Source of the DNA: Branchiostoma floridae
Lineage: Eukaryota > Chordata > Leptocardii > Amphioxiformes > Branchiostomatidae
Direction: 5' to 3'
NCBI RefSeq assembly: GCF_000003815.2
Contig: NC_049986.1
Coordinates: 9,725,244-9,789,243 of the forward strand
Length of the DNA stretch: 64,000 bases
Every line of letters starts with the position of its first letter. Position 1 is the first letter of the stretch. Both the position numbers and the translations under genes were made by a program. This document shows positions 33,257 to 43,968 of this stretch, piece after piece. The notes under the pieces were generated by a model. It was not told the DNA's origin, searched no databases, and saw only the letters and a list, made by a program, of their open reading frames with translations.

Positions 33257-36200
33257 GTGCGGTGTGTGTGTGTGGTGTGTGCATGTATGTGTAGAAGACC
33301 AACATAGCTTTAGAAGGTAAGGTTGAATTGGGTTTACATTTAGTATGTGAATAGGTCTTCATTGGACCTCAAAATGACTAGATTTTGTGCCCCTTGTATT
33401 GAATGTATTTCTGTTCCATTTGTTTAGCTGGATATGTATATCTGCCACATTATTTTTCAGTAAGGAATTCAAGTTTATTTGCAAAGCATCTACAAGTGAG
33501 GAACCTACACGTGAAACACCTACACGCGAAACACCTACACGTGAAACACCAGGTGAAACACCTACACGTGAAACACCACATGAAACACCTTCAGAGGAAA
33601 CACCACGTGAAACACCTTCGCCTGAAGATGATGAAGCTATAGGTGAAGAACCTACTACTCCAGACTTTGCAAAATTGTAGACAAGATTTCTCAATGTTTT
33701 CCCCCCTTGCCTTCCCTAATAAAAACGCAATTAATACTTTTAAATCTGAATAGTATTTATGCACAAGTATCACGCCTGACTGGGTGTAAATATCATTTTC
33801 TTTTAGACAAAAAAAAAACACTGGAGGAAGAACTATATATGTACAATCATATTGTTTGTTGTTCACGGTTGTGGGTGGGCGATGATTAACGTCCGCAGGC
33901 AGTGATGACAGACTGGGAATGATCCCGAAACTTTTCGCTTGTCTGGTAATAATTACCTCCATGAAAAATGGAGGTATAGTTTTTGGTGCGTCTATCCCTG
34001 TGTGTGTCTGTATGTGTGTTTGTGTTTCCGGATATTTGTGGTCACCATAGCTTTAAACATCTCGATGGATTGTAAGAATATTTGGTATGTGGGTAGGTGT
34101 TGGAAAGATGAAGGTCAGGGTCGATTTTGGGCTCCCTGGTGTGTGACTTTGGTACTGCAGCAGAACGTCTTTTTTACCTGGACATGCTATGATTTTGATT
34201 TATTGGTGGCAGATAGCTTGTAAGGAAGAAGTTTATTTATTTAAGTGATGTATGTTTGGGCCCCCTAGCAGCTTGTTCTGGAACTGCAGGGGCAATTTTA
34301 TCAAAATCTTCAAAGGAGCATAACAAGTATAGGAATTATGAATTTCCATGATATTTAGCATGCAGGTATCTTTGGCAGAGCTGTGCATAATGAGGTGCAA
34401 ATTATGCAAATTTGGACCTAATTTGCATACTTAATGAGAAAAATCGACATTTACAGTGTTTTCCATTATAGGACTCAAATACCTGTAACATATGTAGTTT
34501 GTGGTAGGTGGAATATTAGCAAATATCAATCAATACCCCTAATTTGCATGATATGGCATAAATTGATGTGAAAGTGTTCTAATTCATCTAAGTACATGTA
34601 GTAAATGATTGGATTGTCAACATTGTGTAAGTTGCTTAAAGGAGTGCATAACCAAGCATAAATCATGCAGATGTAGAAATCATTTGTATAATCAGAATAT
34701 TTCATGGAGGTATGAGGTATCCAAACTCTTGTTGAGCTAGGACTGGTCAAGGAGACGCGTGTTATCTTGTTTAAAACATGAATAAACATAGTATATTTCC
34801 ACCAACAAATTCTTAGATATATTACAACAAGAGATGTATACGAAATCACTATGGCGACGGATTATGCAACATCATGTGCGTATGGTTTCTTTATGCGCCC
34901 CTATTTCCCTGGAAAGGTGTAGAGAAAAACCTGAACAGGATTGAACAAGGGGCTACCGTAATTATAGTTGTTCCTACTTGCCAGAAATAGCGCTTTCATT
35001 TTCTTCCCCAAACCCCCACTGCCAAAGACTATCATTAAAAGTTAGAAAAAAATGTAGTAGGGAATACATTTGTGCAATTTTAGAATACGTTCAGAGCAAT
35101 CGTAAATTGTAAAAAAAAAATACCCCGCTCCAAAGGTGTTGCCAAAAATTATCAACAATAAGTTGACTGAACAAATACCAAATGCTTGGATTTCTAGTTA
35201 TTCCTGACAAATCACTGGTTTGTTTTGTTTTCAGCCTGGCCACCGTTTAGAAACTTGAAAAACAATTATCCCGATTCTACCCTCAGCGGGGATGATATCG
35301 TAGAACAGGAGGGTTTGGATGCCTGGCTGAAGGGCAAGGTAGACAACTCCTGTGCTATACGTGCTAGCTATGCCATCACTAAAAGTGGTAAGTAATAAAA
35401 GTTTAGATACACACAATAGGTTGGGAATACTTACTGTTCATTAGTCTGGTGAAAAAGTGGTTGTATTATGCAATATCAGAAATTCTTGCTCTGGGAGTCT
35501 TACTGTGGCCTCCTTCGGTCAATATTGTACACAGTTTATGTACATGTACCAAGAACCTCTTGCAGTCTACATTACATACTATTTCATGTAATCAATTGAT
35601 GAAGGCTACTTAGTATTTCCTTGGCTATTTTGTCTTACTGGGTGAGGTATAGGACTGTGTACTACCCAATTCTGTACCTGTAAAATATATCATGAACATG
35701 TAGTTCAAGTAATGGTCTGGGCCTGAACACCTAGTGTACAATACCTCTGTCTAAACAAATAAACGGACATCATTAGTGGACATCACTTTTTAAGACTTGG
35801 TAAATTTATCTCAAAGAGGACAATTTTGATAATTTGCCAGATTTGTTTTGAGACACAAATTTGTAAATGTCAGTGAAAAGATGACAATTAACTCCTTAAA
35901 AGACAGAAGGGGTACATGCATGTATACTAGGGGTGGGTATCGGTAAAGAAAATTCAGGTCCAGGCATAATCCAGGTCCAGAGGATCATGTCTAGCTGGAC
36001 CTAAATATCTGTGAAAACTTATGAATTGACGATACTCAAAACAATGGTACATTTCGCAACAAATGATTCTGTTTGACAAAGTTTGACGTTAGAAGCTTGG
36101 TAAAAATGACTATCAACTCTCCTCTACCTCGCTCTTTGACCTGTATTAGCCACACAAGTGCCGATGTAGGCTGTTCATTTTCGAGTCGGTCCAACATCCA

Positions 36201-39200
36201 CTATTTTTTTTTAGGTCCCGTTTAACTTGACCGGTAGGCGGTAAAAAAAACGGTTTTGAACTGCCATACCGTACCAGTACCCACCTCTAATGATTACAAT
36301 TTACAGATAATGATTCATAATTGTGTGCATGTAGGTCCAGAGCCAGATCTGGATCAATATGTAAAGCATGTACATGTATACTGTACCTGTACCTTTGTTT
36401 TTTAATCTAACATAATATAGGTTATTTGTACACAGCCGAAGTAAGGAGGTTCAAAATATTGACGGAAAGACACAATCTACCTACTAAATATGGTATGAAA
36501 TGATAGAAGAAATAATTTTAAAAACTTTAGGAATGACAATGGAGGTGCCAGATGAATGCAGAGAAAACTGGGCTGGAGTGAGGGACAGGAACAGGAATCC
36601 ATACTTCATTCGTGTTGCAACTATGTGCTGCTACCTGCAGGAGACCATAGGTGACCCAGCCATCACTGGAAAGAATCAGGCGGACTATGCGGTAAAGAGC
36701 AAGACAATAACATATGTCTTAATTAGAGAAACAAGCTGCTGGTCTAAGTATCACTGACGAGAGACATCGGATGGTGTCTGAAGCATCTGACCTTTTTCCA
36801 AAATCATATCGTAATGGATATGTTTTTGAAACGGTCAGACGTTTCGGATAGAATCCACTATCCTTCGTCAGTGACACTGAAGAGATCTGGAAGAAACAGG
36901 TCTTTTATACTCTAACTATGAATGAAGACAATTTCAGATGTCCAATAGGAAAGGTTGTAAGACAATTCAGACTGAAGACAATTTGGATTCCAAAGAAACG
37001 TCTGACCGTTTCAAAACCATATCCAGTTGCTTGAGTAACTATTTTTGGCGTATCTTATTACCTGGATGTCTAACCTACATCGACATATCGTAATGTTTGA
37101 GTAACTGCTATTTGGAGTACCTTATTACCTGGATGCCTTCAACAACGCAAATCATGCTCATTGGCAAAAATTGTCATTTCAGTGTCAGCATGGAAATAAT
37201 ACAACTGTTATAGCTATTTTTCAAATGTTCTCCTTACAGATCCATTAAGAGGCCATTAGACTAGTAGGTGAATGATGAATTGATCTAAACCTGGTACATT
37301 GTAATGACAAGAAAATGACAAAACCTGAGATTGTACTATTAAATAAGCTAAAAACTTGAAGGCAATAAGGCTATGACTTAATAATTGCTTGCATTATAGT
37401 GTTATGTATTATGCAAAGCAATACCATATATGAATGACAATAAAGCACAACGTAGCTCCTCCCTAGATCCACCTCAGCTACATTGTCTCACATATATGGT
37501 CCTATATGGTATTTCTCAACAGGGCCACCAGGGAATCATTGTATTCAAGGACTGTGACTTCGAGACTGCTACCGGACATGTGGACCTGTGGGATGGTGCA
37601 GATTGCTGTGGTCAATGCTACTTTGATAAGTGCGATGACATCAGGCTTTACAAATGTGAAGAAGATACAGATGAAACATCTACAAACGAAACACCTACAG
37701 AGGAAGATGCTGAAGATGATGACGCTATAGGTGAAGAACCTACTACTCCAGACTTTGCAAAATTGTAGACAAGATTTCTCAATGTTTTCCCCCTTGTCTT
37801 CCCTAATAAAAACGCAATTAATACTTTTAAATCTGAATAGTATTTATGCACAAGTATCACGCCTGACTGGGTGTAAATATCATTTTCTTTTAGACAAAAA
37901 AAAAACACTGGAGGAAGAACTATATATGTACAATCGTATTGTTTGTTGTCACGGTTGTGGGTGGGCGATGATTAACGTCCGCAGGCAGTGATGACAGACA
38001 GGGAATGATCCCGAAACTTTTCGCTTGTCTGGTAATAATTACCTCCATGAAAAATGGAGGTATAGTTTTTGGTGCGTCTATCTCTGTGTGTGTCTGTATG
38101 TGTGTTTGTGTTTCCGGATATTTGTGGTCACCATAGCTTTAAACATCTCGATGGATTGTAAGAATATTTGGTATGTAGGCAGGTGTTGGAAAGATGAAGG
38201 TCAGGGTCGATTTTGGGCTCCCTGGTGTGTGACTTTGGTACTGCAGCAGAACGTCTTTTTTACCTGGACATGCTATGATTTTGATTTATTGGTGGCAGAT
38301 AGCTTGTAAGGAAGAAGTTTATTTATTTAAGTGATGTATGTTTGGGCCCCCTAGCAGCTTGTTCTGGAACTGCAGGGGAAATTTTATCAAAATCTTCAAA
38401 GGAGCATAACAAGTATAGGAATTATGAATTTCCATGATATTTAGCATGCAGGTATCTTTGGCAGAGCTGTGCATAATGAGGTGCAAATTATGAAAATTTG
38501 GACTTAATTTGCATACTTAATGAGAAAAATCGACATTTACAGTGTTTTCCATTATAGGACTCATATACCTGTAACATATGTAGTTTGTGGTAGGTGGAAT
38601 ATTAGCAAATATCAATCAATACCCCTAATTTGCATGATATGGCATAAATTGATGTGAAAGTGTTCTAATTCATCTAAGTACATGTAGTAAATGATTGGAT
38701 TGTCAACATTGTGTAAGTTGCTTAAAGGAGTGCATAACCAAGCATAAATTATACAGATGTAGAAATCATTTGTATAATCAGAATATTTCATGGAGGTATG
38801 AGGTATCCAAACTCTTGTTGAGCTAGGACTGGTCAAGGAGACGCGTGTTATCTTGTTTAAAACATGAATAAACATAGCCTATTTCCACCAACAAATTCTT
38901 AGATATATTACAACAAGAGATGTATACGAAATCACTATGGCGACGGATTATGCAACATCATGTGCGTATGGTTTCTTTATGCGCCCCTATTTCCCTGGAA
39001 AGGTGTAGAGAAAAACCTGAACAGGATTGAACAAGGGGCTACCGTAATTATAGTTGTTCCTACTTGCCAGAAATAGCGCTTGCATTTTCTTCCCCAAACC
39101 CCCACTGCCAAAAACTATCATTAAAAGTTAGAAAAAATGTAGTAGGGAATACATCTGTGCAATTTTAGAATACGTTCAGAGCAATCGTAAATTGTAAAAA

Positions 39201-42200
39201 AAAATACCCCGCTCCAAAGGTGTTGCCAAAAATTATCAACAATAAGTTGACTGAACAAATACCAAATGCTTGGATTTCTAGTTATTCCTGACAAATCACT
39301 GGTTTGTTTTGTTTTCAGCCTGGCCACCGTTTAGAAACTTGAAAAACAATTATCCCGATTCTACCCTCAGCGGGGATGATATCGTAGAACAGGAGGGTTT
39401 GGATGCCTGGCTGAAGGGCAAGGTAGACAACTCCTGTGCTATACGTGCTAGCTATGCCATCACTAAAAGTGGTAAGTAATAAAAGTTTAGATACACACAA
39501 TAGGTTGGGAATACTTACTGTTCATTAGTCTGGTGAAAAAGTGGTTGTATTATGCAATATCAGAAATTCTTGCTCTGGGAGTCTTACTGTGGCCTCCTTC
39601 GGTCAATATTGTACACAGTTTATGTACATGTACCAAGAACCTCTTGCAGTCTACATTACATACTATTTCATGTAATCAATTGATGAAGGCTACTTAGTAT
39701 TTCCTTGGCTATTTTGTCTTACTGGGTGAGGTATAGGACTGTGTACTACCCAATTCTGTACCTGTAAAATATATCATGAACATGTAGTTCAAGTAATGGT
39801 CTGGGCCTGAACACCTAGTGTACAATACCTCTGTCTAAACAAATAAACGGACATCATTAGTGGACATCACTTTTTAAGACTTGGTAAATTTATCTCAAAG
39901 AGGACAATTTTGATAATTTGCCAGATTTGTTTTGAGACACAAATTTGTAAATGTCAGTGAAAAGATGACAATTAACTCCTTAAAAGACAGAAGGGGTACA
40001 TGCATGTATACTAGGGGTGGGTATCGGTAAAGAAAATTCAGGTCCATTTATAATCCAGGTCCAGAGGATCATGTCTAGCTGGACCTAAATATCTGTGAAA
40101 ACTTATGAATTGACGATACTCAAAACAATGGTCCATTTCGCAACAAATGATTCTGTTTGACAAAGTTTGACGTTAGAAGCTTGGTAAAAATGACTATCAA
40201 CTCTCCTCTACCTCGCTCTTTGACCTGTATTAGCCACACAAGTGCTGATGTAGGCTGTTCATTTTCGAGTCGGTCCAACATCCACTAATTTTTTTTAGGT
40301 CCCATTTAACTTGACCGGTAGGCGGTAAAAAAACGGTTTTGAACTGCCATACCGTACCAGTACCCACCTCTAATGATAACAATTTACAGATAATGATTCA
40401 TAATTGTATGCATGTAGGTCCAGAGCCAGATCTGGATCAATATGTAAAGCATGTACATGTATACTGTACCTGTACCTGTGTTTTTTAATCTAACATAATA
40501 AGTTATTTGTACACAGCCGAAGTAAGGAGGTTCAAAATATTGACGGAAAGACACAATCTACCTACTAAATATGGTATGAAATGATAGAAGAAATAATTTT
40601 AAAAACTTTAGGAATGACAATGGAGGTGCCAGATGAATGCAGAGAAAACTGGGCTGGAGTGAGGGACAGGAACAGGAATCCATACTTCATTCGTGTTGCA
40701 ACTATGTGCTGCTACCTGCAGGAGACCATAGGTGACCCAGCCATCACTGGAAAGAATCAGGCGGACTATGCGGTAAAGAGCAAGACAATAACATATGTCT
40801 TAATTAGAGAAACAAGCTGCTGGTCTAAGTATCACTGACGAGAGACATCGGATGGTGTCTGAAGCATCTGACCTTTTTCCAAAATCATATCGTAATGGAT
40901 ATGTTTTTGAAACGGTCAGACGTTTCGGATAGAATCCACTATCCTTCGTCAGTGACACTGAAGAGATCTGGAAGAAACAGGTCTTTTATACTCTAACTAT
41001 GAATGAAGACAATTTCAGATGTCCAATAGGAAAGGTTGTAAGACAATTCAGACTGAAGACAATTTGGATTCCAAAGAAACGTCTGACCGTTTCAAAACCA
41101 TATCCAGTTGCTTGAGTAACTATTTTTGGCGTATCTTATTACCTGGATGTCTAACCTACATCGACATATCGTAATGTTTGAGTAACTGCTATTTGGAGTA
41201 CCTTATTACCTGGATGCCTTCAACAACGCAAATCATGCTCATTGGCAAAAATTGTCATTTCAGTGTCAGCATGGAAATAATACAACTGTTATAGCTATTT
41301 TTCAAAGGTCTCCTTACAGATCCATTAAGAGGCCATTAGACTAGTAGGTGAATGATGAATTGATCTAAACCTGGTACATTGTAATTACAAGAAAATGACA
41401 AAACCTGAGATTGTACTAATAAATAAGCTAAAAACTTGAAGGCAATAAGGCTATGACTTAATAATTGCTTGCATTATAGTGTTATGTATTATGCAAAGCA
41501 ATACCATATATGAATGACAATAAAGCACAACGTAGCTCCTCCCTAGATCCACCTCAGCTACATTGTCTCACATATATGGTCCTATATGGTATTTCTCAAC
41601 AGGGCCACCAGGGAATCATTGTATTCAAGGACTGTGACTTCGAGACTGCTACCGGACATGTGGACCTGTGGGATGGTGCAGATTGCTGTGGTCAATGCTA
41701 CTTTGATAAGTGCGATGACATCAGGCTTTACAAATGTGAAGAAGATACAGATGAAACATCTACAAACGAAACACCTACAGAGGAAGATGCTGAAGTTGAT
41801 GGCGCTATAGGTGAAGAACTTACTGCTCCAGAATGTAGATAACTTTTATCTATTGCTTTTCCCTTTGAACGCCAGACAAGGACACTCGGCACCTATTTTA
41901 TAGGATGCCTCACATTTACCACGGCAAGCAAAGCTAAAATCTGTGTATAAAATCCTTGGAATGTCTCAAATATTTTGTGTACCAAGTTGAGGACATCCTA
42001 TTCCAGTTCAGTATTAGCCAAACCTGCCTATAGGTGCGGTCACCTCTTTATCCTGGTCATCCGTCGTAGAAATTTCTATAATAACAAAAGTTGTGATACA
42101 AATATGACAATGGCGACAGATTATGTAATCTAAAACATTATGTGCTTATGGTCTCTTCAGCTATGTGTCCTTCTTACTCTGGAAAGGTGAAACCAAACCC

Positions 42201-43968
42201 TCTAAAGTGAACAGCTATAATGTTGTTCTTACTTGCGATAGAATTTCAAGCATTGATCATCGTTCCATAAAATCATCATGTTTATCTTCATCGACATTGT
42301 CGTTCTACCTGGCCAAGATCATTTTCCACCCGAAAACTACACTGCTGAAGGCTACCTTAAAACGCTTTTCTTGGGAATAAACGTAACATTCTTTAAATAT
42401 TTTCAGAGATTGTAAACATAAAACAATATGCCTCTGTCCCCACGCAAGGCAAATACCGCACAAATACCAAAATGCCAGCATGTTTGGTCATTCCTCATGA
42501 ATCACAGTTTTTGTTTTTCAGAATGGCCAGCCTTTAGAGACTTGAAAGGCAATTATCCCCCTCCTGCCCTCACTTGGGATAATATCGTAGATCGGGAGGG
42601 TTTGGATGCCTGGCTGAAAAATCTGGCAAACAAAAACACTTGTGCAATGCGTGTCAGCTACGCCATTACTAAGAGTGGTAAGTAATTAAAGTTTAGATAT
42701 TTGTAACTACAATTTGCATGTACTTTCACAGTTGACTGGGAATGCAACAATTAATTTGTCTGGTGACCTTCATGTAGTCTTGCACCATCAGGAATTCCTA
42801 GCCTAGTGCCCAGCCTTGTTAGCTTTGGTCCGCTCCCAACTGTCAACCCGTCCAGAGCAGACAAAAGATAACAAGTCTAGACACTAGGCTAAAAAATCCT
42901 ACATTTGAAATTCTTGTTGCAGACTAAAATACTAGCTATCATGTACCTCTTTCAATCGACATGCGACATCTTTGATAGCACATATTCATGCCAAGCTTCC
43001 TGAAAAAAATTTAACGATTCATTGATTACATTACATGGTCATGGATAATGCCAACTTCCTTGGCCATGTCCCCTATTAACACCTATAGTATACATTTTGT
43101 AAATCAGTTGGGGACACACAATTTGAATACCCAAAGACATTATGCATTCAATCAATGTCTTTAATCTACCTACAAAATGATAACTGCATAACACAATTTT
43201 CCCGACTGTTTTAGGAATGACAATGGAGGTGCCAGATGAATGCAGAGAAAACTGGGCTGGAGTGAGGGACAGGAACAGGAATCCATACTTCATCCGTGTT
43301 GCAACTATGTGCTGCTACCTGCAGGAGACCATAGGTGCCCCAGCCATCACTGGAAAGAATCAGGCGGACTATGCGGTAAAGATCAATCCAATTACATATG
43401 TCTTTATTAGAGAAACAAGCTAATGGTCCAAATATCACTGACTGAAGATGTCGGATGGTGTCTCAAGCATCTGACCTTTTCCAAAATCATATCATAATGT
43501 TTGAGTAACTGCTATTTGGCGTATCTCATTACCTGGATGTCTAACCTTCATTGACACAAATCATATTAGTTAGAGATACGCTGCTCATTGGCAAAAATCA
43601 TCATTTCAATATCAGCAAGAAAAAACACAACAGCAATAATATGTTTTCCATACAGATCCATTAAAGAGGCTAATAGGCTTGTAGGTGAATGATGAATTGA
43701 TACAGAACTGAACAGGAGCAGATAAATGCCAAGAAATACTGGATATTATATTAAAAAATTATATTAATGACAATAAATCAAAATGTGAATGAATATTGTA
43801 GTAATATTATATGGTATCTCTCAACAGGGCCACCAGGGAATCATTGTATTCAAGGACTGTGACTTCGAGACTGCTACCGGACATGTGGACCTGTGGGATG
43901 GTGCAGATTGCTGTGGTCAATGCTACTTTGATAAGTGCAAGGACATCAGTCTTTACAAATGTGAATAG
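29512..43968 (+). CDS. Secreted lectin-amidase: signal peptide, short CTLD, Thr-rich stalk, three Tae4-family amidase domains
   Basis: Thirteen exons join in phase: 29512-29572, 30128-30296, 32958-33008, 33461-33642, then three amidase units 35235-35387/36531-36691/37523-37730, 39319-39471/40612-40772/41603-41810 and 42522-42677/43215-43375/43828-43968. The sum is 1,965 nt, giving 654 residues and a TAG stop. Tae4 proteins are type VI secretion effectors that cleave bacterial peptidoglycan; eukaryotic homologues acquired by transfer are known as dae genes. Here the domain has spliceosomal introns between its catalytic Cys and His exons, a signal peptide and a lectin-like domain, so it is a resident host gene, not bacterial contamination. 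Likely role: a secreted antibacterial cell-wall hydrolase (inferred). Base composition matches the neighbours, so the transfer is old. Uncertain points: the GTTAGA donor at 33009, and whether one transcript uses all three units. Confidence 0.75.
31111..32326. mobile_element. Foldback element with long, internally repeated inverted ends
   Basis: The left end ACCTGTGACGCGAAAACG, then TCCGGTGTGACAGCG at 31143, is mirrored by CGCTGTCACACCGGA at 32282-32296, then CGTTTTCGTATCGCACAGGT. Inside both ends are several copies of a GCGATCTCGCCCCCCGG-type subrepeat, so the arms are G- or C-run rich. The 0.9 kb middle is AT-rich and non-coding. It lies in the second coding intron of the lectin-amidase gene and is absent from the paralogous locus. 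Confidence 0.7.
33094..33292. repeat. (TG)n microsatellite
   Basis: Long TG/TTG tract with CG runs in the intron before the stalk exon. ORFs on both strands here are repeat artefacts. Confidence 0.9.
33461..33680 (+). CDS. Last CTLD piece and Thr/Glu/Pro-rich stalk exon, with an alternative stop
   Basis: After KEFKFICK the exon encodes a stalk of PTRETPTRETP-type repeats built from a 15-bp unit (33,500-33,625) and then an acidic stretch EDDEAI. Thr-rich repeats of this kind are commonly O-glycosylated. A donor at 33643 (ATAG then GTGAAG) leads in phase 1 to the amidase exons. If it is not used, the frame continues twelve residues to a TAG at 33678-33680, with AATAAA at 33718-33723. The exon could thus end a lectin-only form. 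Confidence 0.7.
33955..34718 (+). mobile_element. MITE of the ACCTCCATGAAA family in amidase unit 1
   Basis: Left end ACCTCCATGAAAAATGGAGG and right end TTTCATGGAGGTATGAGGT, with no coding capacity. A copy is at the same place in unit 2 (38,041-38,804); unit 3 has none. Confidence 0.6.
35235..37730 (+). CDS. Tae4-family amidase unit 1 (three exons)
   Basis: Exons 35235-35387, 36531-36691 and 37523-37730. Exon E1 has the family start WPPFRNLKNNYP and the nucleophile region SCAIRASYAI (Cys codon 35351-35353). E2 has the conserved YFIRVAT...YLQETIG segment. E3 has the GIIVFKDC strand and the catalytic-His motif TGHVDLWDG (His codon 37577-37579), followed by a Cys-rich end (ADCCGQCYFDKC). The roughly 150 residues match a full Tae4 domain, whose Cys-His pair hydrolyses a peptide bond in the peptidoglycan stem. 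E3 ends in an acidic Thr-rich linker and the same ATAG/GTGAAG donor (37731) as the stalk exon. Confidence 0.85.
35929..36288. mobile_element. MITE with AGGGGTGGGTA-type inverted ends, unit 1
   Basis: Left end AGGGGTGGGTATCGGTAAA and right end ACCGTACCAGTACCCACCTCT are inverted repeats; the type resembles hAT termini, but no 8-bp target duplication could be confirmed. A related end (AGAGGTGGGTACCGGTAC) is at 13,768. The copy in unit 2 is at 40,013-40,371. Confidence 0.6.
36815..37025. mobile_element. Small MITE in the second amidase intron, unit 1
   Basis: About 211 bp with ends TGGATATGTTTTTGAAACGG and its inverse near 36,995-37,025 (CCGTTTCAAAACCATATCCA). Inside are GACGTTTCGGATAGAATCC and CCTTCGTCAGTGAC blocks shared with 52.15-52.2 kb. 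The same place in unit 3 (about 43,498) is an empty site. Confidence 0.65.
38041..38804 (+). mobile_element. MITE of the ACCTCCATGAAA family in amidase unit 2
   Basis: Near-identical to 33,955-34,718. It was copied along with the 4.08-kb duplication rather than inserted separately. Confidence 0.6.
39319..41810 (+). CDS. Tae4-family amidase unit 2 (three exons)
   Basis: Exons 39319-39471, 40612-40772 and 41603-41810, nearly identical to unit 1 and offset by about 4,080-4,086 bp. Cys codon 39435-39437 and His codon 41657-41659 are intact. Differences from unit 1 are mostly in introns and in the linker (EVDGAI instead of EDDDAI). Introns carry the same three transposon insertions as unit 1. If the final donor at 41811 is skipped, the frame ends shortly after (GEELTAPECR then stop). 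Confidence 0.85.
40013..40371. mobile_element. MITE with AGGGGTGGGTA-type inverted ends, unit 2
   Basis: Same element and position as 35,929-36,288, carried by the tandem duplication; a few bases differ. Confidence 0.6.
40896..41106. mobile_element. Small MITE in the second amidase intron, unit 2
   Basis: Same element as 36,815-37,025, copied with the tandem unit. Confidence 0.65.
42522..43968 (+). CDS. Tae4-family amidase unit 3 (three exons, ends the gene)
   Basis: Exons 42522-42677, 43215-43375 and 43828-43968. It is more diverged: E1 has WPAFRDLKGNYP and CAMRVSYAI (Cys codon 42641-42643); E2 and E3 are close to the other units; His codon 43882-43884. It has compact introns (537 and 452 bp) without the transposons of units 1 and 2. 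It lacks the acidic linker: the frame stops at TAG 43966-43968 just after LYKCE. A polyadenylation signal candidate AATAAA lies at about 44,482; there may be a nearer one. Confidence 0.85.

Larger units (their letters stand above)
33636..41842 (+). repeat. 4.08-kb direct tandem duplication carrying amidase units 1 and 2
   Basis: About 33,636-37,720 and 37,722-41,810 are almost identical, including introns. The offset falls from 4,086 at 34 kb to 4,080 at 37.4 kb because of small indels. The breakpoint is at the similar EDDEAI / EDDDAI codons just before the shared ATAG/GTGAAG donor, so the duplication joined linker to linker and kept the reading frame. Isolated substitutions and indels between the copies argue against one being a simple copy error of assembly. 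Confidence 0.85.

Noticed and set aside
33097-33362. Cys/Val-rich and Thr/His-rich ORFs on both strands
   Set aside because: They are translations of a (TG)n microsatellite. The same applies to 15,556-15,640 and 49,209-49,434.
33387-33680. Treating the stalk ORF as a complete small gene ending at 33680
   Set aside because: It starts inside an intron and continues the lectin frame. The conserved in-phase donor at 33643 makes it an internal exon, with the stop at most an alternative end.
36692-36757. Continuation of the amidase E2 ORF past the GTAAAG donor
   Set aside because: The extra residues differ from the family, and the E3 exon joins in phase 0 at the donor. This part is intron read-through.
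35235-43968. Bacterial contamination as the source of the amidase sequence
   Set aside because: The domain is interrupted by spliceosomal introns holding eukaryotic MITEs, is joined in phase to animal lectin exons, and has a decayed paralogue at 51.6 kb.
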